Source: Rothia koreensis
GTDB lineage: Bacteria; Actinomycetota; Actinomycetes; Actinomycetales; Micrococcaceae
DNA length: 64,000 nucleotides
Direction: 5' to 3'
Assembly (NCBI RefSeq): GCF_004136575.1
Contig: NZ_NOIQ01000008.1
Location: 1 to 64,000 of the forward strand
A program made the position numbers and the translations under genes. The notes under the pieces are model-generated. The model was not told the origin of the DNA and made no database searches. It saw only the letters and a list, made by a program, of their open reading frames with translations. Shown here in pieces: positions 10,501 through 19,484 of the stretch (the first letter of the stretch is position 1; every line of letters begins with the position of its first letter).

Positions 10501-12188
10501 CGGGCGAGGGCGGCCAGCTCATGTCCGCCAAGGTCTACCCCTGGGTCGCCCGCACGCGCCACGCGACTCCTGGGGTCTCTCTGATCTCGCCGCCTCCTCA
10601 CCACGACATCTACTCGATCGAGGACCTCGCCCAGCTGATCTACGATCTCAAACGGGCGAACCCGGAGGCCCGGGTGCACGTCAAGCTGGTTTCCGAAATC
10701 GGGATCGGCACGGTCGCAAGCGGTGTGACGAAGGCGAAGGCCGACGTCGTCCTCGTCTCGGGGCACGACGGCGGGACCGGTGCAGCGCCCATGAACTCCC
10801 TCAAGCACGCGGGTGCACCCTGGGAGCTCGGCCTCGCCGAGACCCAGCAAACCCTGTTGCTCAACGGGCTCCGCGATCGCGTCGTCGTGCAGGCGGACGG
10901 GCAGATGAAGACGGGACGCGACGTCGTCGTGGCCGCACTGCTCGGCGCCGAGGAGTACGGCTTCGCAACGGCGCCCCTGGTGGTCGAAGGGTGCATCATG
11001 ATGCGCAAGTGCCACCTGGACACGTGTCCGGTCGGAGTCGCGACCCAGAATCCGAAGCTGCGCGAGCGGTTCACCGGCAAGGCCGACCATGTGGTCAACT
11101 TCTTCGAGTTCATCGCGGAAGAGGTCCGCGAATACCTGGCCGAGCTGGGTTTCCGGAGCCTGGACGAGGCCATCGGCCACGCCGAGGTGTTGGATACCCG
11201 CAAGGCGGTCGCACACTGGAAGGCCGAGGGGCTCGACCTGCGCCATATTCTGCGGTCCACCGCCGACGAATACGGCAACCAGGGGACCAGGAACACCAGG
11301 CCGCAGGATCATGAGCTCGAGAAGCACATGGACAACGAGCTGATTCGGCTGTCCGAGCCGGCCTTGACGCACCGCACGCCGGTATCGATGGATCACCCCA
11401 TCATCAACACGGATCGAGCCGTCGGAACGATGCTCGGCCACCGGGTGACCAAGACCTTCGGTGCGGAGTTCCTGGACCATGACACGATCACGGTCAATCT
11501 CCACGGCCAGGCAGGACAGTCCCTGGGCGCTTTCCTGCCCCAGGGAATCACCCTGAGGCTGACGGGGGACTCGAACGACTACACGGGCAAGGGACTCTCC
11601 GGCGGACGCATCATCATTCGGCCCGAGGCCGACGCCCTGTTCGAGGCCCAGGACAACGTGATCGCGGGAAACGTGATCGGGTACGGCGCAACCAGCGGCG
11701 AACTGTTCCTGAGGGGTCAGGTGGGGGAGCGATTCCTGGTGCGCAATTCAGGCGCCACCGCCGTGGTGGAAGGCATCGGCGACCACGGGTGCGAGTACAT
11801 GACGGGCGGTGTTGCGCTCATCATCGGTCAGACCGGTCGCAACTTCGGCGCCGGGATGTCCGGTGGCGTCGCCTACGTCCTGGACCTGGATCTGGCCGAC
11901 GTGAACAAGGCCGCGCGTGAATCGGGTGAGCTGACGTTCTCCGGTCTGGACGAGGAGGACGAAAAGCTCGTCCGGAGCCTGTTGGAGAAGCATTTCGCGG
12001 AAACCGGTTCCACGGTTGCCCAGACGATGCTGGCAGATCCAGCCGGGTCCATGGCGCGCCTGACCCGAGTTCTTCCCCGCGATTTCGCGGCGGTCCAAGG
12101 AATTCGCTCCCGGGCCGAGGCCGAAGGAAACGATCCGGACAGCGATCCGGTGTGGCAGGAGATTTTGGAGGTGACCGCGCGTGGCTGA
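7527..12188 (+). CDS. gltB: glutamate synthase (NADPH) large subunit
   Basis: GltB transfers the glutamine amide nitrogen to 2-oxoglutarate. In order: a class II glutaminase domain whose nucleophile is C42 (DACGLAM), so residues 1-41 should be a cleaved propeptide; a central domain; the FMN synthase domain with [20 protein letters not shown] and [10 protein letters not shown]; the 3Fe-4S cysteines in [13 protein letters not shown]; and the GXGXG beta-helix with [10 protein letters not shown] and GGVAYVLD. About 1553 aa, full length. The start is GTG 7527 with GAAGAGAGG 7 nt upstream. It overlaps gltD by 8 nt. Confidence 0.96.
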   Translation: MTRFETPRSTTEPGEVRSPFTAFADIPEKDGLYDPDFEKDACGLAMIANLTGEATHDVVDKALTALRSLEHRGAVGADEGTGDGAGLLTQVPDEFFRKSVDFSLPELGKYAVGTAYLPTHGENAEELQDALTEMAEAEGLQVLGWREVPVDETVVGASARAVMPYFVQMFVSEAVNEVTEEAFTGHIPVVDLDPDQERRQLDQKAFRIRKRSQHKLGIYFPSFSTRTITYKGMLTTAQLEPFYPDLSDPLFSTRLAIVHSRFSTNTFPSWPLAQPFRTIAHNGEINTVKGNRNWMRARQSQLKSPLLGRHPEELFPICSVGASDSQSLDEVAELLMLSGRSMPEAIMMMLPEAWENHETMDENRRAFYRYHSSLMEPWDGPAAVTFTDGDMVGSVLDRNGLRPGRYWQTDDGLVIFASEVGVVDLGDTKIVAKGRVSPGTMFLVDTKEGRIVPDQEIKDQVAARNPWKEWADQNIFTLDDLPEREHRNPPAQSILVRQQIFGYTHEELTSILGPMAAKGAEPIYAMGTDTPIAVLAKRPRLLFDYFIQSFAQVTNPPLDSIREELVTSLRSSLGPNGNLLRNGYVTSRQLELDFPVIDNDQLDKIMHIEDEDGMATALKVRGLYEPSGGAASLRSRLSEICEKVSAAVNRGVEYVVLSDRNANANWAPIPSLLLTAAVHHHLLRSATRTKVGLVVEAGDVREVHHVAALVGFGASAVNPYLAMESVEQLVRTGALEGVTAEQATRNLIKALGKGLQKIMSKMGISTVSSYCGAQTFEALGLSQAFVDEYFTGTHSQMGGVGLNVISDEVKARHDRAYPQDGVKVPYRDLESGGEYDWRRDGAPHLFNPHTIFRLQHSTKTRRYDIFKSYTKLVDDQSRDLMTLRGLLDFAPRRQPVPLEEVESVSSIVKRFSTGAMSYGSISQEAHETLAIAMNRLGGKSNTGEGGEDLERLLDPERRSAIKQVASGRFGVTSLYLTNATDIQIKMAQGAKPGEGGQLMSAKVYPWVARTRHATPGVSLISPPPHHDIYSIEDLAQLIYDLKRANPEARVHVKLVSEIGIGTVASGVTKAKADVVLVSGHDGGTGAAPMNSLKHAGAPWELGLAETQQTLLLNGLRDRVVVQADGQMKTGRDVVVAALLGAEEYGFATAPLVVEGCIMMRKCHLDTCPVGVATQNPKLRERFTGKADHVVNFFEFIAEEVREYLAELGFRSLDEAIGHAEVLDTRKAVAHWKAEGLDLRHILRSTADEYGNQGTRNTRPQDHELEKHMDNELIRLSEPALTHRTPVSMDHPIINTDRAVGTMLGHRVTKTFGAEFLDHDTITVNLHGQAGQSLGAFLPQGITLRLTGDSNDYTGKGLSGGRIIIRPEADALFEAQDNVIAGNVIGYGATSGELFLRGQVGERFLVRNSGATAVVEGIGDHGCEYMTGGVALIIGQTGRNFGAGMSGGVAYVLDLDLADVNKAARESGELTFSGLDEEDEKLVRSLLEKHFAETGSTVAQTMLADPAGSMARLTRVLPRDFAAVQGIRSRAEAEGNDPDSDPVWQEILEVTARG

Positions 12189-13641
12189 TCCCCGTGGCTT
12201 TCTGACGTACGAACATCGCGCTGACCGGCCCAAGCGGCCGGTGCCGGTCAGGATCCTGGACTGGAAGGAAGTCCAGGTCGAGCAGGACTCGGCGACACTC
12301 AAGCAGCAGGCGTCCCGTTGCATGGACTGCGGCGTCCCCTTCTGCCATCAGGGCTGTCCTTTGGGGAACTTGATTCCCGAGTGGAACGACTTGATGTGGC
12401 GGGGTAGAACGGACGAGGCCGTGCAGAGAATGCACGCGACCAACAATTTTCCGGAGTTCACGGGCCGTGTTTGCCCCGCGCCGTGCGAGTCCTCGTGCGT
12501 GCTCGGGATCAATCAGCCTGCGGTCACGATCAAGCAGATCGAATACACGATCGGGGAGAAGGCCTTCGACGAGGGTCTCATCGAGCCTCACCTGCCGGAA
12601 CGCCTGGTGGACAAGACGGTTGCCGTGGTCGGCTCCGGGCCTGCGGGCCTCGCGGCCGCCCAGCAACTGACACAAGCGGGCTACACGGTCGCGGTCTACG
12701 AGCGCGACGACCGCATCGGAGGCCTGCTCCGGTACGGGATCCCCGACTTCAAGATGGAGAAATCCGTTCTCGACCGTCGCCTCGACGTCATGCGCGCCGA
12801 AGGCACGAGGTTCCGCGCCGGTGTGGAGATCGGCAGGGACATCACGTGGGACCAGTTGCGCCGGAGGTACGATGCCGTCGTGGTCGCCACGGGTGCAACC
12901 AAACCGCGCGACCTGCCGATCCCGGGCCGCGACCTGTCAGGGGTCCATTTCGCGATGGAGTACTTGGTGCAGTCCAACCGTGTCGGGGCAGGCGACGAGG
13001 TTCCGGACCAGATCAATGCCGAGGGAAAGCACGTGGTGATCCTCGGTGGCGGCGACACGGGTGCCGACTGCATCGGAACCGCGAACCGCCAGAAGGCCGC
13101 GTCGGTCACGACCCTCGCCATTGGCAAGAAGCCGCCCGAGGATCGCGCCGAGCACGAGCCGTGGCCGATGTTCCCCAACCTCTTCGAGGTCGCGAGCGCG
13201 CACGAAGAAGGCGGGGAGCGCAATTACCTCGCTTCGACCGTGGAGTTCGTGGGGGAGAACGGTCAGGTCACGGGCATCAAGGTCGCCGAGACGGAATATC
13301 GCGAGGACGGAACCCGAGGCCCGAAGGAAGGTTCCGAGAGAATCATCCCGGCAGACTTGGTGTTTCTGGCCTTGGGCTTCACGGGACAGGATTCCGAGGC
13401 CATAGCGGAGCAGGCCGGTGCCGAGTTGGACCGGCGCACCAACGTCTCCCGGGGAGAGGACTACATGACCAACGTTCCTGGCATCTTTTCCTGTGGCGAC
13501 GCCGGTCGTGGACAGTCGCTGGTCGTGTGGGCGATCGCCGAGGGGCGTGCCTGCGCGGCCGCCGTCGAACGCCATCTGGTCGGCAGCACGCTGCTCCCCG
13601 AACCCGTCGCACCGACGGATCGACCGATCGACCTTCTGTAG
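12181..13641 (+). CDS. gltD: glutamate synthase small subunit
   Basis: GltD carries electrons from NADPH through FAD and Fe-S centres to GltB. Near the N-terminus are the cysteine clusters [14 protein letters not shown] and CPAPCESSC for the 4Fe-4S centres, then the FAD motif [15 protein letters not shown], the NADPH motif [12 protein letters not shown] and the C-terminal [14 protein letters not shown]. 486 aa, complete. The GTG start sits inside the gltB 3' end, 9 nt after GGAGG. Confidence 0.96.
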   Translation: MADPRGFLTYEHRADRPKRPVPVRILDWKEVQVEQDSATLKQQASRCMDCGVPFCHQGCPLGNLIPEWNDLMWRGRTDEAVQRMHATNNFPEFTGRVCPAPCESSCVLGINQPAVTIKQIEYTIGEKAFDEGLIEPHLPERLVDKTVAVVGSGPAGLAAAQQLTQAGYTVAVYERDDRIGGLLRYGIPDFKMEKSVLDRRLDVMRAEGTRFRAGVEIGRDITWDQLRRRYDAVVVATGATKPRDLPIPGRDLSGVHFAMEYLVQSNRVGAGDEVPDQINAEGKHVVILGGGDTGADCIGTANRQKAASVTTLAIGKKPPEDRAEHEPWPMFPNLFEVASAHEEGGERNYLASTVEFVGENGQVTGIKVAETEYREDGTRGPKEGSERIIPADLVFLALGFTGQDSEAIAEQAGAELDRRTNVSRGEDYMTNVPGIFSCGDAGRGQSLVVWAIAEGRACAAAVERHLVGSTLLPEPVAPTDRPIDLL

Positions 13642-13730
13642 AGGGCGGCTCGAGTCCCGACGCTGGGGCGGACTCCACGGAGAACGCGGTGAACCCAGCC
13701 GGGCGGCCTCGGGGCCTCCGAAGCAACCAG

Positions 13731-13775
13731 AAAGGACCCCCACTCGCCGAACACGGTCGAGTGGGGGTCCTTTTT
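13731..13775 (+). terminator. rho-independent terminator of gltBD
   Basis: A 16-bp stem with a short loop (AAAGGACCCCCACTCG paired with CGAGTGGGGGTCCTTT) runs into five T. The stem core recurs in two terminators at the right end of the prophage (57586 and 57846). Confidence 0.9.
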
Positions 13776-13863
13776 CATGCGCCAGTTTGCGGTCGATAAA
13801 TGTGGTCGCGACAAGCTGTGGGATTCGAACCACCACGGCGGGGCAACACCAAATCAGAGCCGC

Positions 13864-14436
13864 CTACTTCCACCAACCCTGTTTGCCAGACTGATCCCAG
13901 GGATCACCGTGCTTCTGGCGACGTTTTTCGTGTTCCTTTTCTCGGAGCTCGTCTTTGTAATTCCTGATGTGCCGCCTCGTCATGTCACCGAATTCTTTGT
14001 TCCTACGGTCCAGCTCATCCTCGGACATGTCTTCCTTCCACGGCTTGGTAAGGAGCAAGTCAGGGAGAAACCCAATGACCCCGCAAAGTATCCCGAAGAT
14101 CACGAGGGAAAAAGCTCCGCCGAAGAGCGGGGCAAAGACCGCACCTACGATCGCCGGTGCCAACAGTGTGTTTACGGTGACTGCTGCACCATGCGGCAAC
14201 GTCTTTCGTTGCCTGTACTGCACGGGCCGGTTCAGGAACACTTGCAGGCAACTACCGAGCACACCAATGAGCAACGCCAAGAGTACGAGGGCGCCAACCC
14301 GGTACGGGTGATTGAACAAGACCAGGTTGAGTACCAGGCCGACGATGAAGACTGGGATGCTGATGAGCACACCGATCATGGTCGACCCCGAGAGAGCGTA
14401 TCCGAGTCCTGGTGGGTTGAACTGTTGGTCAGTCAT
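13864..14436 (-). CDS. membrane protein of unknown function
   Basis: About 190 residues with four predicted membrane helices (TMIGVLISIPVFIVGLVLNL, GALVLLALLIGVLGSCL, TLLAPAIVGAVFAPLFGG, SLVIFGILCGVIGFL) followed by a long, highly charged C-terminal tail rich in K, R, D and E that is probably cytoplasmic. The start at 14436 is preferred because GAGG lies about 8 nt upstream on this strand; an upstream in-frame extension has no such site. I do not recognise the family. It is convergent with gltD. Confidence 0.6.
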   Translation of the reverse strand: MTDQQFNPPGLGYALSGSTMIGVLISIPVFIVGLVLNLVLFNHPYRVGALVLLALLIGVLGSCLQVFLNRPVQYRQRKTLPHGAAVTVNTLLAPAIVGAVFAPLFGGAFSLVIFGILCGVIGFLPDLLLTKPWKEDMSEDELDRRNKEFGDMTRRHIRNYKDELREKEHEKRRQKHGDPWDQSGKQGWWK

Positions 14437-14593
14437 GGTGGTTACCTCGGTTCGCGGTAAGAGATGGCGGCGCAGAGGCCAGTGGTTCGAGGCCCGCGCG
14501 GAAATGTCTATGGGCTGCAAGCTTCGATGACGCCGCGAACTCCGAGGATGCCTTCAAGCCCTGACGTCGCTAGACGTCCCAGCTTGCCGAGGA

Positions 14594-14650
14594 CGAGGTG
14601 GCAGGTTTGTGCAGTATCAGGGCCTGAAACTGCACAAACCTGCCACCTCG
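14594..14650. repeat. 57-bp near-perfect palindrome
   Basis: The arms 14594-14615 and 14629-14650 are 22-bp perfect inverted repeats, and the 13-nt spacer holds its own TCAGG-G-CCTGA palindrome, so one A/A mismatch is the only break before the centre. It lies between two leftward genes (14670 end and 14436 start) and has no T-run on either strand. It may be a REP- or MITE-like intergenic element or a long attenuator hairpin. Confidence 0.85.
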
Positions 14651-14669
14651 CGGGGGAGTGAGTGCGCGG

Positions 14670-15206
14670 TCAGAGCGCCTTGATGGCGGAGACCAACGGC
14701 GCGATCGAGGCGCGGTCGCGGTAGTCTGCCGAGCCGCCGTAGCACTCGATCATCTGGAGGTCCGTCTCGGACTTGTTGGGCTTGGACTTGAGGAAGGTGC
14801 GCACGCCCATCATGGCGGTCTTGTGTGCGCGGGACAGCTGCGAATAGTCCATCCCGCCACGGAAATGACCGGTCGGGGCGCCATCGTGATAGGCCTCGCC
14901 GAGATTCTTCGCCAGGACCCCGTCCAGCTTTTCACTCGGCTGTGAGACGTCTCCCGAGAACGAAACGGTGAAGTAGGCGACCTTCTTTTCGCGCAGGTTC
15001 GCGGCCAGATCACGGATCCGGTCCGCCGCCGTCAGCTTTCCCGCGTAGTCGCTGGCTCCGATGACGACGACGTCGGCCGCGTCTACCTCAGCGGCACCGA
15101 CCTGATCTGCTGCGACGGCGCGGCCATGGGTGTCCTCGGCGATCCATTCCGCGTAAGTGCGTGTGTAGCCGTAGTTCGAACCGTAGATGACGAGGGTGCT
15201 GGTCAT
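14670..15206 (-). CDS. flavodoxin-domain protein
   Basis: 178 residues starting with MTSTLVIYGSNYGYTRTYAEWIA, the FMN phosphate-binding loop of flavodoxins, followed by VVVIGASDYAGKL and VAYFTVSFSGDVSQ. This most resembles the Flavodoxin_5 group that includes HemG-type menaquinone-dependent protoporphyrinogen oxidase, but the assignment to a reaction is not safe. Start at 15206 with GGAG about 7 nt upstream. It is divergent from pyk. Confidence 0.75.
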   Translation of the reverse strand: MTSTLVIYGSNYGYTRTYAEWIAEDTHGRAVAADQVGAAEVDAADVVVIGASDYAGKLTAADRIRDLAANLREKKVAYFTVSFSGDVSQPSEKLDGVLAKNLGEAYHDGAPTGHFRGGMDYSQLSRAHKTAMMGVRTFLKSKPNKSETDLQMIECYGGSADYRDRASIAPLVSAIKAL

Positions 15207-15585
15207 GGATTCTCCTGTGTCAGGCAATAGTCCGGACCAGAGGCGAGACCTGAAGATTCCGGTGATGCATGCGGAACCCGACCACCTCCCGAGCCCGGGG
15301 ATTCTTCCTCAACCCTATCGATTCGTCGGGGCCTGTTCCCGACGGGACACCGCTCGCGTGTGGGGAAATGTGGGTTTTTTGGATTCTTTGGTAGGCGGCC
15401 TGGGCCGACGCCGACGCCGAATGGACACAGACATTTCACACGCTTCGCCTTGAAAATGCGGGGTTGACGGGATCGATAGTGAGGTGGATCAACACCTCTG
15501 TCGCGGTGAGCCGGCGACCGCGAGTCACCGATATGGGTGCGCGCCTGACTGTTCATGTGGCTTTTGTCGAACTAGAGTTGAAGAC
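15207..15585. promoter_or_regulatory. divergent intergenic region between flavodoxin gene and pyk
   Basis: 379 nt without a credible gene. It must carry promoters for both directions. Close to pyk, TAGAGT at 15573-15578 is a plausible -10 element and would place transcription start at or next to the pyk ATG. No convincing -35 was found. Confidence 0.35.
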
Positions 15586-17055
15586 ATGAGACGCGCAAAA
15601 ATCGTAAGTACCCTAGGACCCGCCCTTTCCAGCTACGACAAAGTCTCGGAGGCAATCTCCGCAGGACTCAACGTCGCCCGGCTGAACATGAGCCATGGCG
15701 ACCATGACGTCCACATCCAGAACTATGACAACGTGCGGCGTGCCGCCGAAGACCTCGGCAAGAACGTCGCCATCCTCGCCGATATCCAGGGCCCCAAGAT
15801 CCGCCTTGAGACCTTCGCCGACGGCCCGATCGACCTCGCACCCGGCGACACTTTCAAGATCACCGTCGAAGACATTCCTGGCAACCAGGAGATCTGTGGG
15901 ACCACCTACAAAGGCCTCCCGGGCGACGTCCGCCCAGGCGATGCCCTCCTGATCGACGACGGCAAGGTCCGCCTCGAAGCGACCCACGTGGATGCGACCA
16001 CGGTGACGACGCGCGTCGTCGTCGGCGGCACGGTATCGGACCACAAGGGAATCAACCTTCCCGGCGTGGCCGTCTCGGTGCCTGCCCTGACCGAAAAGGA
16101 CGAAGGCGACCTGCGCTGGGCGCTGCGAACCGGCGTCGACATCATCGCCCTGTCCTTCGTCCGGTCGGGTGACGACATCTCGCGCGTTCACGAGATCATG
16201 GACGAGGAAGGCCTGCGCCTCCCGGTGATCGCCAAGATCGAGAAGCCGCAGGCGGTAGACAACCTGCAGGACATCGTGGACAAGTTCGACGGCATCATGG
16301 TGGCCCGCGGCGACCTGGGCGTCGAGTACCCGCTCGAGGACGTTCCGCTGGTGCAGAAGCGCGCAATCACGCTCGCACGCCGGTGGGCGAAGCCCGTCAT
16401 CGTGGCAACCCAGGTTCTGGAGTCGATGATCAACAACCCGATGCCGACGCGCGCCGAGGCTTCGGACTGCGCCAACGCGATTCTCGACGGTGCCGACGCG
16501 GTCATGCTTTCGGGCGAGACATCGGTCGGCAAGTACCCGATCATCACGATCCAGACCATGGCCCGCATCGTGGAGTCCACCGAGCAGCACGGCATGGACC
16601 GTATGCCGGAGCTGGGATCGAGCCCGCGGACCCGTGGAGGTGCCGTCACCCTGGCGGCGGTCAACATCGCCGACCAGCTGAACGTCAACTACATCTGCAC
16701 CTTCACCCAGTCGGGCGATTCGGCGCGGCGCCTGTGCCGCCTCCGCCCGACCAAGCCGGTGCTGGCCTTCACCCCGGACCCCAAGGTCAAGGCGTTCATG
16801 GCCCTGTTCTGGGGTGTCGACGCCGCCCTGCAGGAGGAGCACTCGGACACCGACAGCATGACGGAAGCCGTGGACCGCTACCTGCTCAAGCACAACCTGG
16901 TGCAGAAGGACGAGCTGTTGGTCCTGACCGCTGGTTCACCTCTCGGTGTGGCCGGATCCACCAACATGGTCAAGGTGCACAGGGTCGGCGACCTGGACGA
17001 TCACGGCGCCCGCGCCCCGGAGAGCCGCGAGAAGCTGGGGCCGTACCAGCACTGA
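15586..17055 (+). CDS. pyk: pyruvate kinase
   Basis: Transfers phosphate from phosphoenolpyruvate to ADP. Signatures: RRAKIVSTLGPA at the N-terminus, ILADIQGPKIRLE, the active-site IAKIEKPQAVDN lysine/glutamate region, GIMVARGDLGVEYP and MLSGETSVGKYP; the C-terminal allosteric domain is complete (489 aa). No Shine-Dalgarno precedes the ATG at 15586 and a -10-like TAGAGT lies 7 nt upstream, so a leaderless mRNA is possible. A GC hairpin follows the gene. Confidence 0.97.
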   Translation: MRRAKIVSTLGPALSSYDKVSEAISAGLNVARLNMSHGDHDVHIQNYDNVRRAAEDLGKNVAILADIQGPKIRLETFADGPIDLAPGDTFKITVEDIPGNQEICGTTYKGLPGDVRPGDALLIDDGKVRLEATHVDATTVTTRVVVGGTVSDHKGINLPGVAVSVPALTEKDEGDLRWALRTGVDIIALSFVRSGDDISRVHEIMDEEGLRLPVIAKIEKPQAVDNLQDIVDKFDGIMVARGDLGVEYPLEDVPLVQKRAITLARRWAKPVIVATQVLESMINNPMPTRAEASDCANAILDGADAVMLSGETSVGKYPIITIQTMARIVESTEQHGMDRMPELGSSPRTRGGAVTLAAVNIADQLNVNYICTFTQSGDSARRLCRLRPTKPVLAFTPDPKVKAFMALFWGVDAALQEEHSDTDSMTEAVDRYLLKHNLVQKDELLVLTAGSPLGVAGSTNMVKVHRVGDLDDHGARAPESREKLGPYQH

Positions 17056-17084
17056 GGCCACTTCGCACAACCTGACCGCGCGTT

Positions 17085-17114
17085 GGCGGGACGGGGTTCA
17101 CGCCCCGTCCCGCC
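17085..17114 (+). terminator. 12-bp GC hairpin after pyk
   Basis: GGCGGGACGGGG (17085-17096) pairs perfectly with CCCCGTCCCGCC (17103-17114) around a 6-nt loop. No T-run follows, as is often seen for actinobacterial terminators, so this is a probable but atypical terminator. Confidence 0.6.
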
Positions 17115-17214
17115 GTCTCATGGGCACCTGGCTCCGTGAGAGATTTCGTGTTGTGTGAGCGATTGTGTAAAGTAATCGTGGTTCGGAGGTGGCCCGAGGG
17201 TCACTGCCCAACTT

Positions 17215-17296
17215 GCCCAAGTGGCGGAATTGGCAGACGCGCCGCACTCAAAATGCGGTTCTTCACGGAGTGTGGGTTCGAGTCCCACCTTGGGCA
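17215..17296 (+). tRNA. tRNA-Leu (anticodon CAA)
   Basis: Acceptor stem GCCCAAG/CTTGGGC, D-arm with AATTGG, anticodon stem CCGCA/TGCGG around loop CTCAAAA (CAA), long class II variable arm and a normal T-arm GTGGGTTCGAGTCCCAC. The 3' part (from 17244) is supplied by the prophage. The gene now ends A-CAA instead of the encoded CCA that survives at attR (58934-58937), so the CCA must be added enzymatically. Confidence 0.95.
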
Positions 17297-17297
17297 C
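17244..17297 (+). other. attL: attL core (54 bp)
   Basis: Identical to 58882-58935. It starts in the anticodon stem of tRNA-Leu and ends one base after the discriminator; flanking bases differ on both sides (C against G upstream, A against C downstream). Confidence 0.93.
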
Positions 17298-17311
17298 AAG
17301 CCAATAAAACA

Positions 17312-17362
17312 GCGGGCCTTGCACGGTACAACACGTACTACATAAGGCCCGCTTCTTTCATT
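17312..17362 (+). terminator. terminator downstream of tRNA-Leu (phage-supplied copy)
   Basis: GCGGGCCTT (17312-17320) pairs with AAGGCCCGC (17344-17352), followed by a T-rich run. The host version of the same terminator lies beyond attR (58949-58994) with a compensating base-pair change in the stem and a nearly identical loop. Confidence 0.8.
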
Positions 17363-17366
17363 TAAA

Positions 17367-17386
17367 TTAGTCACGTCGTTAGTCAC
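17367..17386 (+). other. integrase arm-type sites, left
   Basis: Two direct copies of TTAGTCAC at 17367-17374 and 17379-17386, 12 bp apart, between the terminator and the int stop codon. Three more copies lie at 58760-58789 next to attR, so in the circular phage they flank attP on both sides as arm sites do. Confidence 0.7.
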
Positions 17387-17393
17387 GCGGCCC

Positions 17394-18527
17394 TTAGCCC
17401 AGCGCACGGTCCATCGCTTCCGCCGCCGCCTCGGACAGTTCCGGCACCACATGCGAGTACGTGTTCATCGTCAACTGGATCGTTGAGTGACCCAAAATCT
17501 CCATCACCACACGAGGCGGTACACCCTGAACCATCATGAGAGTCGCCGCCGTATGCCTGGCATCATGCAACCGAGCTGACGGGACTCCCGCGAGGTCCAG
17601 AATCTTCTTCCACTCCGCGTAATCCGGCTGATGGGACACGGCTGTTCCTTTCGGGGTGGTGAACACAAAATCGCCCCTCGGATCACCCGTCCAACCTGGG
17701 CCGTACCTCAACCGCTCTTGTCCTTGAGCCGTCCGATGCCGCCGCATTGCCTGTTGCAGCGACCTCGGCATGAGGATTGTCCGCTTAGACCTCTTCGTCT
17801 TAGGTTCCCCCAGGACAGAACCCGTACCGTCAAAGGAGCGCTTGAGAGCATGTCTGACGGTTAAAGTCCCGGCGTCGAGGTCTATATCCTCCCAGCGCAG
17901 TCCGAGCGCTTCCCCCTGCCTTAGACCGAGACTTAAAGCTACGGTCCAGCGGGGTGCATTTCGGCGGCCCTCGGCGATACGGAGGATGGCCCGGGCATCG
18001 TCCGCCGTCAAAGGAGTTACTTCGTACTGACGAATGGTCGGCGCGTCTACGAGCGTGGCCGGGTTCCTGCTGATCTTGCCTCGTTGCTCAGCTACTTTGA
18101 GGGCACGTGATAGTACGCGGTGCGCTTTCAGGACCGTTGCTGGTGCTCGGTCCAAGTTGCGGTGGAGCTTTTCGATGTGTTCGGGGCGCAAGTCTTCAAG
18201 CCGAACCCGTCCTAGCGTGTCGTTGATGTTGTTGACTTGGGATCTATAGGCGTTCCAGGTGCCCGGTTCTAGGTTGGGTTTGGCGATGTGCTTGAGCCAG
18301 TAGTCCAACCATTCGTGAAGGTATGGGTTGTCGGCGACGAGACCGTCTTGGCCTGCCGCGATCGCTGTCTTGAGTTTGTTCTTCGCATCGGTACGGGTGC
18401 GGCCTGTCACCGTTTTGTATCTGCGGCGGCCCGTGGCGGTCCAGCCGCTAGTGAATTGACCGACCCATTTACCGTCTTTGCGGCGGAAGATCGACCCGTC
18501 ACCGTCGTCACGTTTCTTAGGCGACAC
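17394..18527 (-). CDS. int: tyrosine-type integrase
   Basis: 377 aa. An N-terminal arm-binding domain (SIFRRKDGKWVGQF...GRRRYKTVTGRT, residues 11-50), a SAM-like core-binding domain (68-160) and a catalytic domain with the full set: R203 (LGLRQGEALG), H321 and R324 (LHDARHTAATL), H347 (ILGHS) and the nucleophile Y357 (MNTYSHV). It faces attL, to which it is adjacent, and its start overlaps the 3' end of the ImmA-like gene by 11 nt, so it is probably expressed from the leftward repressor operon. Confidence 0.95.
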   Translation of the reverse strand: MSPKKRDDGDGSIFRRKDGKWVGQFTSGWTATGRRRYKTVTGRTRTDAKNKLKTAIAAGQDGLVADNPYLHEWLDYWLKHIAKPNLEPGTWNAYRSQVNNINDTLGRVRLEDLRPEHIEKLHRNLDRAPATVLKAHRVLSRALKVAEQRGKISRNPATLVDAPTIRQYEVTPLTADDARAILRIAEGRRNAPRWTVALSLGLRQGEALGLRWEDIDLDAGTLTVRHALKRSFDGTGSVLGEPKTKRSKRTILMPRSLQQAMRRHRTAQGQERLRYGPGWTGDPRGDFVFTTPKGTAVSHQPDYAEWKKILDLAGVPSARLHDARHTAATLMMVQGVPPRVVMEILGHSTIQLTMNTYSHVVPELSEAAAEAMDRALG

Positions 18528-18894
18528 TGGCTTGCCTTTCCAGGTGTGTAGTGATGACCCAGGGTAGTACGTCGTAGATGCGGCACCATTCGGCCATATC
18601 GGTGATGCCGGCTGTGTCGTTGGGGTCGACGTCCTTGAGGAGTCTGTGTGCGGCGATGCGGTTGCATCTGGCTTCTCGTTTGGCGTGCCACACAGGGTCG
18701 TGTGTGGGCTCGTCTCCGTATTGGTGGTGGACGATTTCGTGGGCGAGGGTGGACCGTTGCGCCCGGTAGGTCATCCCGGGGCGTAACCAGATGGTGCGGT
18801 TCTGGTGGTCGTACCATCCGTCGTCGCCGTGTCCTGGATCCTTAAGGACTACGCGGAGGCCCAAGGCCTCCGCGTGGGTAAATGGGTTGTACAT
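18517..18894 (-). CDS. ImmA/IrrE-type metallopeptidase
   Basis: 125 residues with a zinc protease motif HEIVHHQYGD. Proteases of this family (ImmA of ICEBs1, IrrE) cleave a neighbouring HTH repressor to trigger induction. Here the gene directly follows the repressor gene: its ATG lies 1 nt after the repressor stop (TGACATG), so the two are co-translated. A role in relieving lysogenic repression is inferred from the pair. Confidence 0.85.
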   Translation of the reverse strand: MYNPFTHAEALGLRVVLKDPGHGDDGWYDHQNRTIWLRPGMTYRAQRSTLAHEIVHHQYGDEPTHDPVWHAKREARCNRIAAHRLLKDVDPNDTAGITDMAEWCRIYDVLPWVITTHLERQASVA

Positions 18895-18895
18895 G

Positions 18896-19321
18896 TCAGG
18901 GCGTGTCCTCCGGTACGTCTTCGGTGTGTTCCTTTGCAGCCCGGAAGGTGGGCCTGTCATCGAGGGTAGGGCGACGGTCTGACAAGTTAGTGACGTTCGC
19001 TTGCTTAGTCTTGGCTACCGTCTTTGCGAGTTCGCGGTTGTACACCTCTTCGGCGAGCTCTAGCTCGGTGTAGGCGTCTAGTCCTTCCGCTCCACCCATT
19101 TGCCGGGCTTCGTCGCGAGTGATCATCTCTGCCTGGCGGAGTACGTCCACGATGCTGATCTCGTAGTGACGACAGATGGTGACCAGATCGATTACGGAGA
19201 TCGTGTTGGAGGTTGCTTGGCGGTTCAGAGTTGCTTGGGGCATTCCTACCGCTTCGGCAATTCCTCGGATAGATCGGGTTCCGGATAGTGCCTTGAGGGC
19301 TGAGGCCATGTTCTTTGTCAT
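18896..19321 (-). CDS. HTH-type phage repressor
   Basis: About 141 residues. The N-terminal part (SIRGIAEAVGMPQATLNRQ) is an XRE-like helix-turn-helix; the rest is charged and helical with no visible serine-protease domain, so it is likely inactivated by the neighbouring ImmA-type protease rather than by RecA-stimulated self-cleavage. ATG at 19321; no Shine-Dalgarno, and a -10-like CATACT just upstream suggests a leaderless message. It is divergent from the Cro-like gene across repeated operator sites. Confidence 0.8.
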   Translation of the reverse strand: MTKNMASALKALSGTRSIRGIAEAVGMPQATLNRQATSNTISVIDLVTICRHYEISIVDVLRQAEMITRDEARQMGGAEGLDAYTELELAEEVYNRELAKTVAKTKQANVTNLSDRRPTLDDRPTFRAAKEHTEDVPEDTP

Positions 19322-19445
19322 GACTCTAGTATGACTCATTTCTGACTCATGAACAAGTCAAGATTGAGGCAACCGTCAAAAAAAATCCAATAATGTTTCT
19401 GATCTGGGTTGCGCGTCCCGGTCTGGTGTCCTATCGTTGAGTCAT
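19321..19445. promoter_or_regulatory. lysogeny control region with operators and divergent promoters
   Basis: Copies of TGACTCA-type sequence occur at 19321-19326, 19332-19339 and 19343-19350, and in reverse (TGAGTCAT) at 19438-19445. Rightward promoter: TTGCGC (19409-19414), 17 bp, TATCGT (19432-19437), with the reverse operator directly after the -10. Leftward promoter: TTGTTC (19356-19351), 17 bp, CATACT (19333-19328), with two operators in the spacer. Layout suggests one repressor controlling both. Confidence 0.65.
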
Positions 19446-19484
19446 CAGATGGCAAATGAGCCAGATTAGAGACAGGAGGTGATC

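Noticed and set aside
8505-11504. 999-codon open frame antisense to gltB
   Set aside because: Mirror frame of a high-GC gene; gltB on the other strand has all family motifs.
12471-13799. 442-codon frame overlapping gltD on the same strand
   Set aside because: Arg/Pro/Gly-rich frame shift of gltD, which has all cofactor motifs.
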